A stretch of DNA of 44,185 bases from positions 1-44,185 of the forward strand of contig CADCFX010000010.1 of the NCBI GenBank assembly GCA_902800945.1, given 5' to 3'. The position numbers were made by a program, and so were the translations under genes. This document shows positions 15,618 to 24,272 of this stretch, one piece after another. Position 1 is the first letter of the stretch. The number at the start of each line of letters is the position of its first letter. This DNA is from an uncultured Erysipelotrichaceae bacterium. GTDB taxonomy: Bacteria; Bacillota_I; Bacilli_A; RF39; UBA660. The notes under the pieces are model-generated. The model did no database searches, was not told the DNA's origin, and saw only the letters and a program-made list of their open reading frames with translations.

Positions 15618-16739
15618 ATGAAAGTAATTGGTATTGTTGCAGAATATAATCCTTTTCATAACGGTCATTTATATCAAATTAATAAAATCAAGGAATTATA
15701 TCCCGATTCATTATTAATATGTGTTATAAATGGTTATTTTATGCAACGAGGCGAAGTGTCTATATTATCAAAAGAGGATAAAGTTAATATAGCTTTGGAT
15801 TATGGAATAGATATAGTTATTGAATTACCTTTCGTTTATGGAACACAATCTGCCGATATTTTTGGGTATCAAGCTATCAAGTTATTAAATAGTTTAAAGA
15901 TTGATGTGTTATGTTTTGGGAGTGAATCTAACGATCTAGAATTATTAGAAAAAATTGCAGATACTCAGTTAAATGACAAGGAATATGAAATGAGAATAAA
16001 AGAATACCTAGACAAAGGCCTTAATTATCCGACTGCTCTTGCTAAAGCCCTTAATATGGAAGTGTCTGTTAATCAACCTAATGATTTACTCGGAATATCA
16101 TATATTAAAGCTATAAAAAAGATTAATAAAAGGATTAAACCATTAACTATTCAAAGAACTAACGATTATCACGATTTAACTAGTGATGATAGTATTATAA
16201 GTGCCAGTAATATAAGAGAAAGAATTTCTAATGAAGAAGCAATTGATAAATATGTTCCTGAAGGTGTTTTTGAAAGAATACTAAGGGTAAACAAGCAAGA
16301 TGTTTATGATTTGTTAAAGTTTAAAATTCTTACCGATAAGGATTTATCTATCTATCTAGATGTAGATGAAGGAATAGAATTTAGAATATTGAAGTTTATA
16401 AAGATGTCTAATACTTATGATGATTTAGTATTTAATTTAAAAACTAAAAGATATACATATAATAAGCTTAATAGAATGTTAATACATTTACTAGTAGGAC
16501 TAACCAAAAAAGATAATCTTGAATTAAAGTTAGATTATTTAAAAATACTTGGTTTTAATAGTAAGGGACAAGATTATATAAAGAAAATTAGAAAACAGAT
16601 AGATTTACCTACCAAGGTTAATAGGGACTCTTTAATATACAAATACGAATTGCTGGCGGCTTATATTTATGAGCAAATAACTGGATGTAAGTGTTATCAA
16701 TACGATTATAAGAATATTCCAACGAAAAAAGATCTATAA
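15618..16739 (+). CDS. tmcAL: tRNA(Met) cytidine acetate ligase (YlbM family)
   Basis: TmcAL activates acetate with ATP and acetylates the wobble cytidine of elongator tRNA-Met. The 373-aa protein opens with MKVIGIVAEYNPFHNGHLYQ, the nucleotidyltransferase-like HxGH motif of the family. It continues with GYFMQRGEVSILSKEDK and ELPFVYGTQSADIF, both diagnostic, and SASNIRERI near residue 195. It is one of only three plus-strand genes in the window and converges with the gene at 16758; they share a terminator. Confidence 0.95.
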   Translation: MKVIGIVAEYNPFHNGHLYQINKIKELYPDSLLICVINGYFMQRGEVSILSKEDKVNIALDYGIDIVIELPFVYGTQSADIFGYQAIKLLNSLKIDVLCFGSESNDLELLEKIADTQLNDKEYEMRIKEYLDKGLNYPTALAKALNMEVSVNQPNDLLGISYIKAIKKINKRIKPLTIQRTNDYHDLTSDDSIISASNIRERISNEEAIDKYVPEGVFERILRVNKQDVYDLLKFKILTDKDLSIYLDVDEGIEFRILKFIKMSNTYDDLVFNLKTKRYTYNKLNRMLIHLLVGLTKKDNLELKLDYLKILGFNSKGQDYIKKIRKQIDLPTKVNRDSLIYKYELLAAYIYEQITGCKCYQYDYKNIPTKKDL

Positions 16740-16755
16740 AGATCTTTTTAGTTGG
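16719..16755. terminator. Bidirectional terminator between tmcAL and the zinc-ribbon protein
   Basis: The outer arms CCAAC/GTTGG and inner arms AAAAAGATC/GATCTTTTT form a long hairpin with U-runs on both strands, between convergent genes. Confidence 0.85.
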
Positions 16756-16757
16756 AA

Positions 16758-18290
16758 TTATTTTCCTAGATAAATGTTTTTAAAATCATAATTGTAGTAT
16801 TCTCTATTGGTTGTGGTTGTATCTTTGCTATATTTTTCCACCATAAAATAATTGCTATGTAATTCTAGAAAAGTATCTTCTGGAATTTCAATTTTTTCGT
16901 TTGAAAGAATATTATAAATATAATTATGATTCTCTCCTTTATATTTTAAGAAAATACTATATGGAGAATAATTAGTTACATCATCTATTAAATATCGATT
17001 ATTATTAATATCATATAAACTTGTTTTTTTATGATTAGTTATTAATAAATATTTTTTTTGTTGCGATAATAATCTTTGAGTTATATTATCAGAATAATAA
17101 ATAATACTATCATTTTCACACGGAATAATAGATGTATTTTGATATTTGAGACCATATTTTATTTCTGTTATATCTAGGCAGTATTCTTTTTGTGTTTCTA
17201 ATAATGACTCAATATTTTTATATGATAAAGATTTTAAGTTCGCTTCGTTCACACTTGTTTTAGAATCTATTAATTCGTCGTAAACTTCATCATTTATGAG
17301 GATTTTATCATTATCTAAATATTCTACATATATTTCTTCTAATGATTTTTTAGTATTGAACGGGACGGATTCTCCTTTTTTATTTATATGAAAAATAGTA
17401 TTATCCTGATAAAAGGTATTAGGAGCTATTTCATATATTCTTTTACTATTATTGCTAGTTAAGACTTCGCCAGTAGTACAATTAGTTATTAAATACTTAT
17501 AATTATCATTTATAAGACAATAGTTATTATTCCCAGGAAATAGTATATTTGTAGTTTCTAAGACAAAATGATTATACTCTTTTTTATTGCTTTTATAGCC
17601 ATAGTTACCGTCATAACTGATTATTCCTTGTTCTTCCTCGTCGATATATGTGAAATAATGCCCACTAATGGGTTTCTTATCCTCTATCCTAATATTATCT
17701 TTTATCATCTTTTTACCATGATATAATTTATCTCCGATTATCCACGAATTTGTTTCGGGATAGTAATATATTCTATTTTGGCTTTTATATATTATTTCTC
17801 CATTATTGTTAACAATATAGTAAAAGAGATCATTATTACTTTTTTTAGTGATTATATGAAATGAGTTATAATCAGCAATATAGTTTGTGATATTATCAAT
17901 TACTACTTGACCATTTGTGCTTATTAGTTTAAAAGGAGTAGAATTGGAATAATCTTTAACAGGAATTAGTTTATTGTCGATATAATCAGAATTATATACT
18001 ATTGCATCTATCTTATTTATAAATGATTCTTCTTTGTAAGGCTTCTTTGAAGCCGCTAATTTCTGTTTAGAAGGATTATTTAAACAATATGATATGAGTA
18101 ATACCAATGAAAAAAACAAGACGAGGAAGCGAATAATGGTAAAAATGTTATTTGTTTTGTTGTCTTGTCGAGTTTTTTTGCTTTCTTTAGGAATTGGTTG
18201 AACATCTAGTAACCTATGACAATTAGAACAAATACCATCATTCAAAGAGTTCTTATGATTACAATTAGGACATCGTTTATATTTAGCCAT
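16758..18290 (-). CDS. Zinc-ribbon membrane protein with large extracellular domain, unknown
   Basis: The 510-aa product starts at the ATG at 18290 (GAGGGTGAT upstream). It has an N-terminal zinc ribbon (CPNC then CSNC, residues 6-24), a basic linker, one membrane helix (IFTIIRFLVLFFSLVLLISY, about 47-67) and about 430 outside residues rich in Tyr, Asn, Ile and Asp. The recurring YDxxx and NNNGEIIYK-type strands suggest a beta-propeller-like repeat, similar to WG-repeat-like or KWG-type domains by eye only. It lies 40 bases after the NlpC/P60-like gene with no terminator between, so the two are probably one operon. Function unknown. Confidence 0.8.
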   Translation of the reverse strand: MAKYKRCPNCNHKNSLNDGICSNCHRLLDVQPIPKESKKTRQDNKTNNIFTIIRFLVLFFSLVLLISYCLNNPSKQKLAASKKPYKEESFINKIDAIVYNSDYIDNKLIPVKDYSNSTPFKLISTNGQVVIDNITNYIADYNSFHIITKKSNNDLFYYIVNNNGEIIYKSQNRIYYYPETNSWIIGDKLYHGKKMIKDNIRIEDKKPISGHYFTYIDEEEQGIISYDGNYGYKSNKKEYNHFVLETTNILFPGNNNYCLINDNYKYLITNCTTGEVLTSNNSKRIYEIAPNTFYQDNTIFHINKKGESVPFNTKKSLEEIYVEYLDNDKILINDEVYDELIDSKTSVNEANLKSLSYKNIESLLETQKEYCLDITEIKYGLKYQNTSIIPCENDSIIYYSDNITQRLLSQQKKYLLITNHKKTSLYDINNNRYLIDDVTNYSPYSIFLKYKGENHNYIYNILSNEKIEIPEDTFLELHSNYFMVEKYSKDTTTTNREYYNYDFKNIYLGK

Positions 18291-18330
18291 AGTAATCACC
18301 CTCTATCCTTTTGTCTTGTTTTGTTTTAGT

Positions 18331-19674
18331 TTAAAACCAAAGATTGGTTAGTTTCCCATCTTTTTTATACACTTCGTCCATTAAAACAACGTTTTGGAAG
18401 AAGTTAATAACTCTTGTTTTACTATATTTTCTCATAACTACTCCACCATAGTGGTTTAGAGATTCGGCAACATAGAAATGTTGGTCATCTATACCTATTA
18501 ATATAGCAATATGACCACTTGTGCTAAATAAATCACCAACTTTAATTAGCCCAGAATTAATTAAGCTTGTACTCATATAGCGGAAATCACCCAAATCAGT
18601 TAAATCGTAGCTTCCTCCTACTGGACCAGCACCCTTATCTCCAACATCAAAGCCGCCGTTTAATAAAACCCACGAAACAAATCCAGAACAGTCTAGACCA
18701 TTTGGATAATATAGATTCCGATAAAAATCAGGAGGGTCATCTTGCCAATTAATCATCTTGCATCCCCACATTTGTGGCCCTTGCATAGTAGCTATTATGT
18801 CTTTGTATTTTGTTTCACTTAAGTATAGTCCCTTGTGATAGTAACGTCCTTCTCCGTCTACATAATGGCGACCGGTTTTATATAGTCGGCCATTTTCCCA
18901 ATAATAAGCAATACGACGTGGAAACTCCATAGTTATAAAACGTGCAGCTTCGACCACAGAAGCTCTAGTTCCATATTCTACTTCGTTCATACGATAGTTT
19001 AGTATCTCATCAAGTAATTCAGCTTTTTCGCCATTGTATTCTTTACAAGAAAGATATGGTTTATCTAGATTAAACATTTCAGGTCTTTCAGTAATAACAC
19101 TTGTTACTACAATTTTAGTATTACCTATCAATATATCATTGCCGTAAATACTTATATTAAAGGTTCCTTCAATATTACCTATTATTTTATTCTCTTTAAT
19201 CACTAAATTGGGATTATCGCTTTTTATTTCTATCTTTGGATTATTAACCTTTATGATGCTATTACTTAAATCTAGCGATGAATTTAGTGGCAAATAATAT
19301 ATTTTTTTAACATTAATACCAGCTACATAATTATCAATTGTGAATTCTGAGGAAACATTATTTTTCCCATCTTTAAAATAGAACTTGTAAGGAGCCAATT
19401 CATTTTGTAAATAGCAAGTTTCATTTTCTATTTTTTTAAAACTTATATTATCATCTTTTTCTAACATACCACATTCAATAGCGTTAGATGATGGCTTAAT
19501 GGCTATATTTACTTGACCTTTTGAAGAATCATAGTCTATTATCTTATATTCTTTAACGTCAAAGCCGGCTATAGTTTGATAATTGGTTATTTTATTGTCT
19601 TTAGCTATTGTTACCCAAACAAAACTCATTATTATAAAAACAAGAAATATTACTACTAATTTTATGTACTTCAT
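18331..19674 (-). CDS. Membrane-anchored NlpC/P60-like cell-wall peptidase
   Basis: The family cleaves peptidoglycan peptides using Cys and His. The 447-aa product starts at 19674 with a signal anchor (YIKLVVIFLVFIIMSFVWVT), then beta-rich domains (about 30-200, including a bacterial Ig-like stretch ending IVVTSVI) and a C-terminal catalytic domain with NGLDCSGFVSWVLL (Cys near 329) and STSGHIAILIG (His near 388), followed by VAESLNHYGGVVMRK. It lacks choline or SH3 wall-binding modules. It sits with the zinc-ribbon membrane protein gene, so a shared envelope function is plausible. The amidase or endopeptidase specificity is not readable. Confidence 0.88.
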   Translation of the reverse strand: MKYIKLVVIFLVFIIMSFVWVTIAKDNKITNYQTIAGFDVKEYKIIDYDSSKGQVNIAIKPSSNAIECGMLEKDDNISFKKIENETCYLQNELAPYKFYFKDGKNNVSSEFTIDNYVAGINVKKIYYLPLNSSLDLSNSIIKVNNPKIEIKSDNPNLVIKENKIIGNIEGTFNISIYGNDILIGNTKIVVTSVITERPEMFNLDKPYLSCKEYNGEKAELLDEILNYRMNEVEYGTRASVVEAARFITMEFPRRIAYYWENGRLYKTGRHYVDGEGRYYHKGLYLSETKYKDIIATMQGPQMWGCKMINWQDDPPDFYRNLYYPNGLDCSGFVSWVLLNGGFDVGDKGAGPVGGSYDLTDLGDFRYMSTSLINSGLIKVGDLFSTSGHIAILIGIDDQHFYVAESLNHYGGVVMRKYSKTRVINFFQNVVLMDEVYKKDGKLTNLWF

Positions 19675-19724
19675 ATTTATCATCTCTACTATATCAATAA
19701 TAGCATAATATAGATTAAAAATGT

Positions 19725-19746
19725 AAAAAAAGTAACAACTGTTACT
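19725..19746 (-). terminator. Terminator of the 110-aa membrane protein gene
   Basis: AGTAAC/GTTACT arms with a 4-base loop are followed by a U-run on the minus strand. Confidence 0.8.
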
Positions 19747-20079
19747 CTATTCTTTTTCTTCGACTTCACATATAATTAAAGGACCATTTTTTTCGCAGTT
19801 TATTGCGCTAATAGTGTCTTTTCCTATTTTTAGTCCAGGATCAATTTTGTAAAGCTTTGCTTTATCATACTCAGAAGTATCTATTTTGTAGCTAGACAAA
19901 TCGAGGGTTTGGCGAAACACTCCGAATTTCACTGCTCCAGGATAAGTAAATAAGGTATAGTATATGAAGTACGCAAGGACGATTGTTAAAGCGATACTTA
20001 AAAGCATTCTAAGAGCTTTTAAAAAGATTATTCCTATTACTAAAGCAAGCAAAATAATTAATAGCGTTTTTAAGGTCAT
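19747..20079 (-). CDS. Small two-helix membrane protein, unknown
   Basis: The 110-aa product has two membrane helices (LLIILLALVIGIIFLKAL, about 5-22; LLSIALTIVLAYFIYYTLF, about 26-44) and a 65-residue soluble tail ending in CEKNGPLIICEVEEKE, with two cysteines that could pair if it faces outside. The ribosome binding site is AGGAGTGATAAT. It is divergent from rpmB and shares a promoter region that contains an inverted repeat. Function unknown. Confidence 0.75.
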   Translation of the reverse strand: MTLKTLLIILLALVIGIIFLKALRMLLSIALTIVLAYFIYYTLFTYPGAVKFGVFRQTLDLSSYKIDTSEYDKAKLYKIDPGLKIGKDTISAINCEKNGPLIICEVEEKE

Positions 20080-20097
20080 ATTATCACTCCTATTGTA

Positions 20098-20106
20098 ATT
20101 ATAGCA
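20098..20106 (-). promoter_or_regulatory. Extended -10 promoter of the 110-aa membrane protein
   Basis: TGCTATAAT on the minus strand lies 18 bases before the ATG at 20079. Its -35 region would fall in the inverted repeat shared with the rpmB promoter. Confidence 0.55.
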
Positions 20107-20114
20107 TATTTCAT

Positions 20115-20143
20115 TTGACTTTACCTTAAACTTATGGTAAAGT
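20115..20143 (+). promoter_or_regulatory. Promoter of rpmB with an overlapping inverted repeat
   Basis: TTGACT (20115-20120) and TAAAGT (20138-20143) are separated by 17 bases on the plus strand. The perfect inverted repeat ACTTTACC (20118-20125) and GGTAAAGT (20136-20143) overlaps both boxes, so a dimeric regulator could control rpmB and the divergent gene. Confidence 0.6.
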
Positions 20144-20183
20144 CTTTAAGTAAGCGAAAAAAATTAATGAGGAGGCGGAAAGT

Positions 20184-20387
20184 ATGGCTAAGAAGAAATT
20201 AACTACAAAAAAACCTTTGGTTGGAAATAGAAGAAGTCATGCAATGAATGCAACAAAGCATGCTCAGAGACCTAATTATCAAACATATACTATTGATGGC
20301 GAAAAAATCGTTACTACAGCTAGAGAAGCTAGATCAGCTAGAAAAGAACCTAGAGCAAGAAAATGTGATAAGAAAGAAGCCGCTTAG
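20184..20387 (+). CDS. rpmB: Ribosomal protein bL28
   Basis: The 67-aa product has the bL28 core TTKKPLVGNRRSHAMNATK followed by HAQRPNYQTYTIDGEK and a basic tail ending in KEAA. The usual N-terminal zinc-binding cysteine of C+ forms is replaced (MAKKKLTTKKPL), so this is a zinc-independent form, unlike bL32 in this window; one cysteine remains near the end. The start has a strong GAGGAGG site. It ends before a bidirectional terminator shared with rpoZ. Confidence 0.93.
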   Translation: MAKKKLTTKKPLVGNRRSHAMNATKHAQRPNYQTYTIDGEKIVTTAREARSARKEPRARKCDKKEAA

Positions 20388-20413
20388 TTGTTTCTTTTTT
20401 TATGAACAAAAAG

Positions 20414-20451
20414 AAAAAGGATTAATTACTTGAGAGTAATTAATCCTTTTT
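20414..20451. terminator. Bidirectional terminator between rpmB and rpoZ
   Basis: Sixteen-base complementary arms (AAAAAGGATTAATTAC and GTAATTAATCCTTTTT) surround a 6-base loop. U-runs result on both strands. The rpoZ stop is inside the stem. Confidence 0.9.
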
Positions 20452-20620
20452 CAACTTCTTCTAGAGCTCTTCCAAGTTCTTTTTTATTGACATATTCTTC
20501 TTGCTTCATTTGAAAGTGCTTATTTTCTAACATTTGTTTACTTCTTCTCGATGCTATATGAACGAGTTTGTATTTTGAATCAACTATGTTCAACAACTTA
20601 TCTATAGATGGATATATCAC
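20426..20620 (-). CDS. rpoZ: RNA polymerase omega subunit
   Basis: Omega helps fold and assemble the beta' subunit of RNA polymerase. The 64-aa product shows YPSIDKLLNIVDSKYKLVHI followed by ASRRSKQM and KKELGRALEEVEKGLI, the family core. I chose the GTG at 20620, because it gives the M-x-x-PSID spacing of Bacillus omega and has CGTGAT four bases upstream; an alternative GTG lies three codons earlier. Omega is often co-transcribed with gmk; here it is a single gene with its own promoter. Confidence 0.9.
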   Translation of the reverse strand: MIYPSIDKLLNIVDSKYKLVHIASRRSKQMLENKHFQMKQEEYVNKKELGRALEEVEKGLITLK

Positions 20621-20666
20621 TTCAATCACGCCCTTACAATAATATAATAACTTGTTTTCACTTTTT

Positions 20667-20695
20667 TACATAGTCTTTTATCATTTTTTTGACAA
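20667..20695 (-). promoter_or_regulatory. Promoter of rpoZ
   Basis: TTGTCA (20690-20695) and TATGTA (20667-20672) are spaced 17 bases apart on the minus strand. Confidence 0.55.
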
Positions 20696-20703
20696 TATTT
20701 TAC

Positions 20704-20736
20704 AAAAAAGCTACTCTTCTTCAATCAGAGTAGCTT
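20704..20736 (-). terminator. Terminator of the small prepilin gene
   Basis: AAGCTACTCT/AGAGTAGCTT arms enclose a 9-base loop, with a U-run on the minus strand. Confidence 0.85.
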
Positions 20737-21082
20737 CATATCCTTTTTCTTCACTATAGGTTATTCGCACCTTTGTATTATTCATAGTGTTCTTTTGGTT
20801 GCGTGGGTCTATTACGTCTCCATTTGCGTTGTCTGAAGAAAAATGCCCGGCGTCAACAATGTCTTTAACGGTTACAACCTTGGATCCTTCAGTTTTTACT
20901 TCTTCTAAGGTCGAACCATACTTTCTAGCAGCCGCCTCAATAGCTTTTACCTTAACTATATAGTATTCTTCGGTATTCTCATCAAGAGCATGGGAAGTTA
21001 ATCCTAATGTTACAGCGGTAATAATGCCGAAGATTATCATAACTACAATTAATTCTATGACTGTATATCCTTTATTACTCAT
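20711..21082 (-). CDS. Type IV prepilin-like (pseudopilin) protein
   Basis: The 123-aa product starts MSNKGYTVIELIVVMIIFGI: a very short basic leader, Gly before the cleavage site, Tyr at +1, Glu at +5 and a hydrophobic helix, the class III signal processed by prepilin peptidase. The soluble part (about 95 residues) has ARKYGSTLEEVKTEGSKVVT and a C-terminal strand region, like minor pilins or ComGC/ComGD-type proteins. No pilus ATPase, platform protein or prepilin peptidase is in the window. The gene stands alone with its own promoter and terminator. Confidence 0.9.
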   Translation of the reverse strand: MSNKGYTVIELIVVMIIFGIITAVTLGLTSHALDENTEEYYIVKVKAIEAAARKYGSTLEEVKTEGSKVVTVKDIVDAGHFSSDNANGDVIDPRNQKNTMNNTKVRITYSEEKGYEATLIEEE

Positions 21083-21097
21083 ACTATCACCATATTG

Positions 21098-21106
21098 AGT
21101 ATATCA
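21098..21106 (-). promoter_or_regulatory. Extended -10 promoter of the small prepilin gene
   Basis: TGATATACT on the minus strand lies 15 bases upstream of the ATG at 21082. Confidence 0.55.
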
Positions 21107-21126
21107 CGCTTTGATTTTTTTTAAAA

Positions 21127-21151
21127 TAAAAAGTTGTGCTATACACAACTT
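21127..21151 (-). terminator. Terminator of the 22281/21150 gene pair
   Basis: AAGTTGTG/CACAACTT arms with a 5-base loop, then a U-run on the minus strand. Confidence 0.85.
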
Positions 21152-22274
21152 AATATTCTAAATCGCAATCTTTTAAAGTGTATTTGTATATTTCTTTACC
21201 ATTTTTAATAAAGAATACACACTTTTGATTTTTAACTATCTCATGGTAGTTGATTGGTAATTCCAGCGTTTCTTGAGCGTCTAATAGTTCGTTGAAATCA
21301 TAACAATCAATAATGTTTGCATCAGTAAATTTTGGCAATGTTTTAGTATTAACGATTATTCGATCATAATCTTTTAAATAGCCATCTCTTAAAGAACAAT
21401 ATTTACTCTTTTTTGGTTTCAAAACCATAATCAAGGAAATAAATCTAATAGATAGCATTGTAGCAATTATTAGGCAAGATAACCCAAAATAAGAATAGAT
21501 GGTATTAATTCCTGTTTTCATAGTTATTTCTTTATAAGAATCCGTTCCTTTTAGAGCACTATCATCTATATTTATTGTAAAACTATCTTTTAGCAAAGGT
21601 ATTTCCATATCTATATATGTTTTATGACGTAGATTTGAATCAACGAATTTTTGATAAGTCCCATTATAATTAATATTCATTCTAACTATTAGTTTACTCG
21701 TCGCATCTGGCGCAAACCTTTTTGTATACTCTTCGGCAAGTTGATTATACTTTTGGTAATCGATTTCTAATTTATTCGAAAGATTAATTTTATTTCCATA
21801 AATAGTATCTTCTTTGGTATCAACTAACGGATATTCTTCATCTAGCAAAACATTTCCCTCTTTACTAAATATATAAAGACGCCCTACTATGTTATATGAA
21901 TATGCTAACACAACTTTATCTTCAAAAAAGGAATTATAGCGGAAGTCAGCGCTAATTTTATCTATTAAAGAAGATATGTACTGCCTTCCTCCTTCTAAAT
22001 TACGATTTGAGTAATAATCATTATCTATTAAGGAAATATTATAATTAACATTTCCATTTTCGCTATAATCTAATTCAGCGGTATTATAACTTGCAAAGCT
22101 CTTATTTATCAATAAATAAGACATGATGCAAAGAAAAGTAACAGCCATAAATAAGAGAATTAATCGAACATTATATGAAAGATATAAATAAGGTCGGCGA
22201 TCAATATTATTATTAACGTATTTTACTTTGCGCATTTTTGTATAGTCAATTTTGTTTTTTCCCTTCTTATCCAT
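21150..22274 (-). CDS. Two-helix membrane protein with large outside domain (DUF5305-like)
   Basis: The 374-aa product has a basic N-terminus, a membrane helix (VRLILLFMAVTFLCIMSYLL, about 36-55), about 200 extracellular residues, a second helix (YFGLSCLIIATMLSIRFISL, about 256-275) and a 95-residue cytoplasmic tail with strands (KPKKSKYCSLRDGYL). This two-helix layout with an outside beta domain resembles DUF5305 proteins that sit beside signal-peptidase and TasA/camelysin-like genes; the family assignment is by appearance. Its GGAG site overlaps the stop of the upstream exported protein gene, so the two are coupled. Confidence 0.75.
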   Translation of the reverse strand: MDKKGKNKIDYTKMRKVKYVNNNIDRRPYLYLSYNVRLILLFMAVTFLCIMSYLLINKSFASYNTAELDYSENGNVNYNISLIDNDYYSNRNLEGGRQYISSLIDKISADFRYNSFFEDKVVLAYSYNIVGRLYIFSKEGNVLLDEEYPLVDTKEDTIYGNKINLSNKLEIDYQKYNQLAEEYTKRFAPDATSKLIVRMNINYNGTYQKFVDSNLRHKTYIDMEIPLLKDSFTINIDDSALKGTDSYKEITMKTGINTIYSYFGLSCLIIATMLSIRFISLIMVLKPKKSKYCSLRDGYLKDYDRIIVNTKTLPKFTDANIIDCYDFNELLDAQETLELPINYHEIVKNQKCVFFIKNGKEIYKYTLKDCDLEY

Positions 22275-22280
22275 AATTCA

Positions 22281-22820
22281 TTACTCCTTAATTTGTTCAA
22301 AATCTATTATTACCGAAATATTATCTAGATTGAGATTTAATGGATTTCCATATTCATCTTTAAATTGTTCTTTATATTCTAATACAAAGGTATTATCAAG
22401 TATTTTGGATTCTCCTTTTATAATATCGCCAGTTTTTATATTAGATATGCGATACTCTAGATTGTTTTGATATAACTCTATGCCTTTAAGATTAATGCTC
22501 TTTATTTTTACTGGTAATATTCCTTCGTTATATAAGTCAAATTTAAATGATATTGAATTGTTTGGAGAAATACTTGTTATAGAGAAATTTATTGAGTTAC
22601 CTATGATGCTAGGTTCTTCCTTATATATGGTTGTGTCTATACTAGTGCTTATTTCTTTAATATTATCTATCTTTATACTATATGTATTATCAACAGCTGT
22701 TGCCTTGCCAGATATTTCTGCTGAAGTATTATATGATGAATATCCAACACCAATACTTATTATAGCTATTAAGAAAGCCATAATAGTTATTATTTTGATT
22801 TTATTCTTGGTGTTTTTCAT
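22281..22820 (-). CDS. Small exported, membrane-anchored protein (TasA/camelysin-like appearance)
   Basis: The 179-aa product starts with a basic region and a hydrophobic helix (IITIMAFLIAIISIGVGYSS), followed by YNTSAEISGKATAVDNTYSI, a layout typical of small SipW-dependent fibre or camelysin-like proteins. It then has beta-rich sequence (NSISFKFDLYNEGILPVKIK). There is no LPxTG motif. It is the first gene of a coupled pair with the DUF5305-like protein. No SipW signal peptidase is visible here. Function is inferred only as a surface protein. Confidence 0.75.
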   Translation of the reverse strand: MKNTKNKIKIITIMAFLIAIISIGVGYSSYNTSAEISGKATAVDNTYSIKIDNIKEISTSIDTTIYKEEPSIIGNSINFSITSISPNNSISFKFDLYNEGILPVKIKSINLKGIELYQNNLEYRISNIKTGDIIKGESKILDNTFVLEYKEQFKDEYGNPLNLNLDNISVIIDFEQIKE

Positions 22821-22844
22821 TGTATCACTACTTTCATATAAATA

Positions 22845-22853
22845 AGTATATCA
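22845..22853 (-). promoter_or_regulatory. Extended -10 promoter of the exported pair
   Basis: TGATATACT on the minus strand lies 24 bases upstream of the ATG at 22820. Confidence 0.55.
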
Positions 22854-22873
22854 TACTTTCAAATAAATGAGAT

Positions 22874-22895
22874 AAAAAAAGAACCTTACGGTTCT
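22874..22895 (-). terminator. Terminator after ffh
   Basis: AGAACC/GGTTCT arms around a TTAC loop and seven U on the minus strand. Confidence 0.85.
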
Positions 22896-24201
22896 AAAAA
22901 GGTAATTTCATATTGCCACTGCCCATCATTTTCATCATTTTTTTCATTTCTTCAAATTGCTTTAAAAGACGATTTATCTCTGCAACATCACGGCCGCATC
23001 CCTTACTTATTCTCTGTTTTCTAGATGCTTTTAAACAATCTGGATGTTTTCTTTCATATGGTGTCATTGATAAAACTATAGCTTCAATGTGAGCCATATC
23101 TTTAGGGTTAATGGATATGTTATTCAATCCCATTTTACGAGCTTGAGGAAGCATTTTTAGAATGTTTTCTAATGGGCCTAGCTTTTTTATTTGTTTTAGA
23201 TTAGTTAAAAAATCTTCCAAATCATATTTTCCGCTCATCATTTTCTTGGCTTGTTTTTCAGCATCGTCTTCGGAAATGATGTTTTCAACTTTTTCAGCAA
23301 TTGATAATACATCACCCATATCTAAGATACGTTCAGCCATTCGTTCAGGATAAAATGGTGATAAGCCATCTAATTTTTCTGAATCTCCGACAAATTTTAT
23401 TGGTACATTGGTTAAGTGCCTTACTGATAAGGCTACACCACCCTTGGTATTTCCATCCAGTTTTGTTAGTATACATCCAGTAAGATTTAAAGCATCGTTA
23501 AATCCGGTAATAACATTAATAGCATCCTGTCCCATCATGGCATCAATTACTAGGATAGTTTCATTAGGGTGACAAATCTCTTGAGCACCTTTTAACTCGT
23601 CCATTAGTTCTTCATCTATATGAAGCCGGCCGGCAGTATCAATAATTATAAAATCATTTTTATTCTCTTTGGCATAGTCTAGGGCATTTTTAATTATTTC
23701 TTTTACTGGTTTTTTTCCCTCTGAATAAACTGGTATATTAAGTTGCTTTCCTATTGTTTGTAATTGTTCTATAGCTGCTGGACGATAAATGTCGCAGGCA
23801 ACTAATAGAGGATTTTTAGAATTCTTTTTTCTTAAGTAATTAGCCAATTTACCTGCAGTAGTTGTTTTACCACTTCCTTGAAGCCCCACTAGCATTAAGA
23901 TACTTGGTTTACCATCAACATATAGAGGAGCTGCTTCTCCACCTAACAATTCCACAAGTTCGTCTTTAACTATTTTAATAAATAGTTCATCGGGTTTAAG
24001 AGATTTTCCCACCTCCATACCAAGGGCTTTTTCTTTTACATTAGCAATGAATTCCTTAACTACTTGATAGTTAACATCTGCTTCTAATAGAGCCATTCTT
24101 ATTTCTCTCATAGCTTCGTTAATATTGTCTTCGGTAATCCTGCCCATTCCACGAATGTTTTTAATGGCATTAGATAGTCTATCCCCCATATATTCAAACA
24201 T
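22894..24201 (-). CDS. ffh: Signal recognition particle GTPase Ffh
   Basis: Ffh binds SRP RNA and hydrophobic signal sequences and docks with FtsY. The 435-aa product has the N domain, G domain with GLQGSGKTT near residue 109-117, DTAGRLHID, TKLDGNTKGG, and a Met-rich M domain containing RKQRISKGCGRDVAEINRLL, the SRP RNA-binding motif (with GCGRD in place of the commoner GSGxx). The C-terminus (MKKMMKMMGSGNMKLPF) is Met-rich. It is separated from ylxM/ftsY by tmk, so the SRP genes are split. SRP RNA is not in the window. Confidence 0.97.
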   Translation of the reverse strand: MFEYMGDRLSNAIKNIRGMGRITEDNINEAMREIRMALLEADVNYQVVKEFIANVKEKALGMEVGKSLKPDELFIKIVKDELVELLGGEAAPLYVDGKPSILMLVGLQGSGKTTTAGKLANYLRKKNSKNPLLVACDIYRPAAIEQLQTIGKQLNIPVYSEGKKPVKEIIKNALDYAKENKNDFIIIDTAGRLHIDEELMDELKGAQEICHPNETILVIDAMMGQDAINVITGFNDALNLTGCILTKLDGNTKGGVALSVRHLTNVPIKFVGDSEKLDGLSPFYPERMAERILDMGDVLSIAEKVENIISEDDAEKQAKKMMSGKYDLEDFLTNLKQIKKLGPLENILKMLPQARKMGLNNISINPKDMAHIEAIVLSMTPYERKHPDCLKASRKQRISKGCGRDVAEINRLLKQFEEMKKMMKMMGSGNMKLPF

Positions 24202-24225
24202 ATTATCACTCCTTAAATCTACTAT

Positions 24226-24234
24226 AGTATATCA
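24226..24234 (-). promoter_or_regulatory. Extended -10 promoter of ffh
   Basis: TGATATACT on the minus strand, 24 bases upstream of the ffh ATG, immediately after the tmk terminator. Confidence 0.6.
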
Positions 24235-24245
24235 CAAAGAAAAGA

Positions 24246-24268
24246 AAAGAAGTACTCCATACTTCTTA
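24246..24268 (-). terminator. Terminator of tmk
   Basis: AAGAAGTA/TACTTCTT arms around CTCCA, followed by a U-rich run on the minus strand. Confidence 0.8.
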
Positions 24269-24272
24269 GTAA

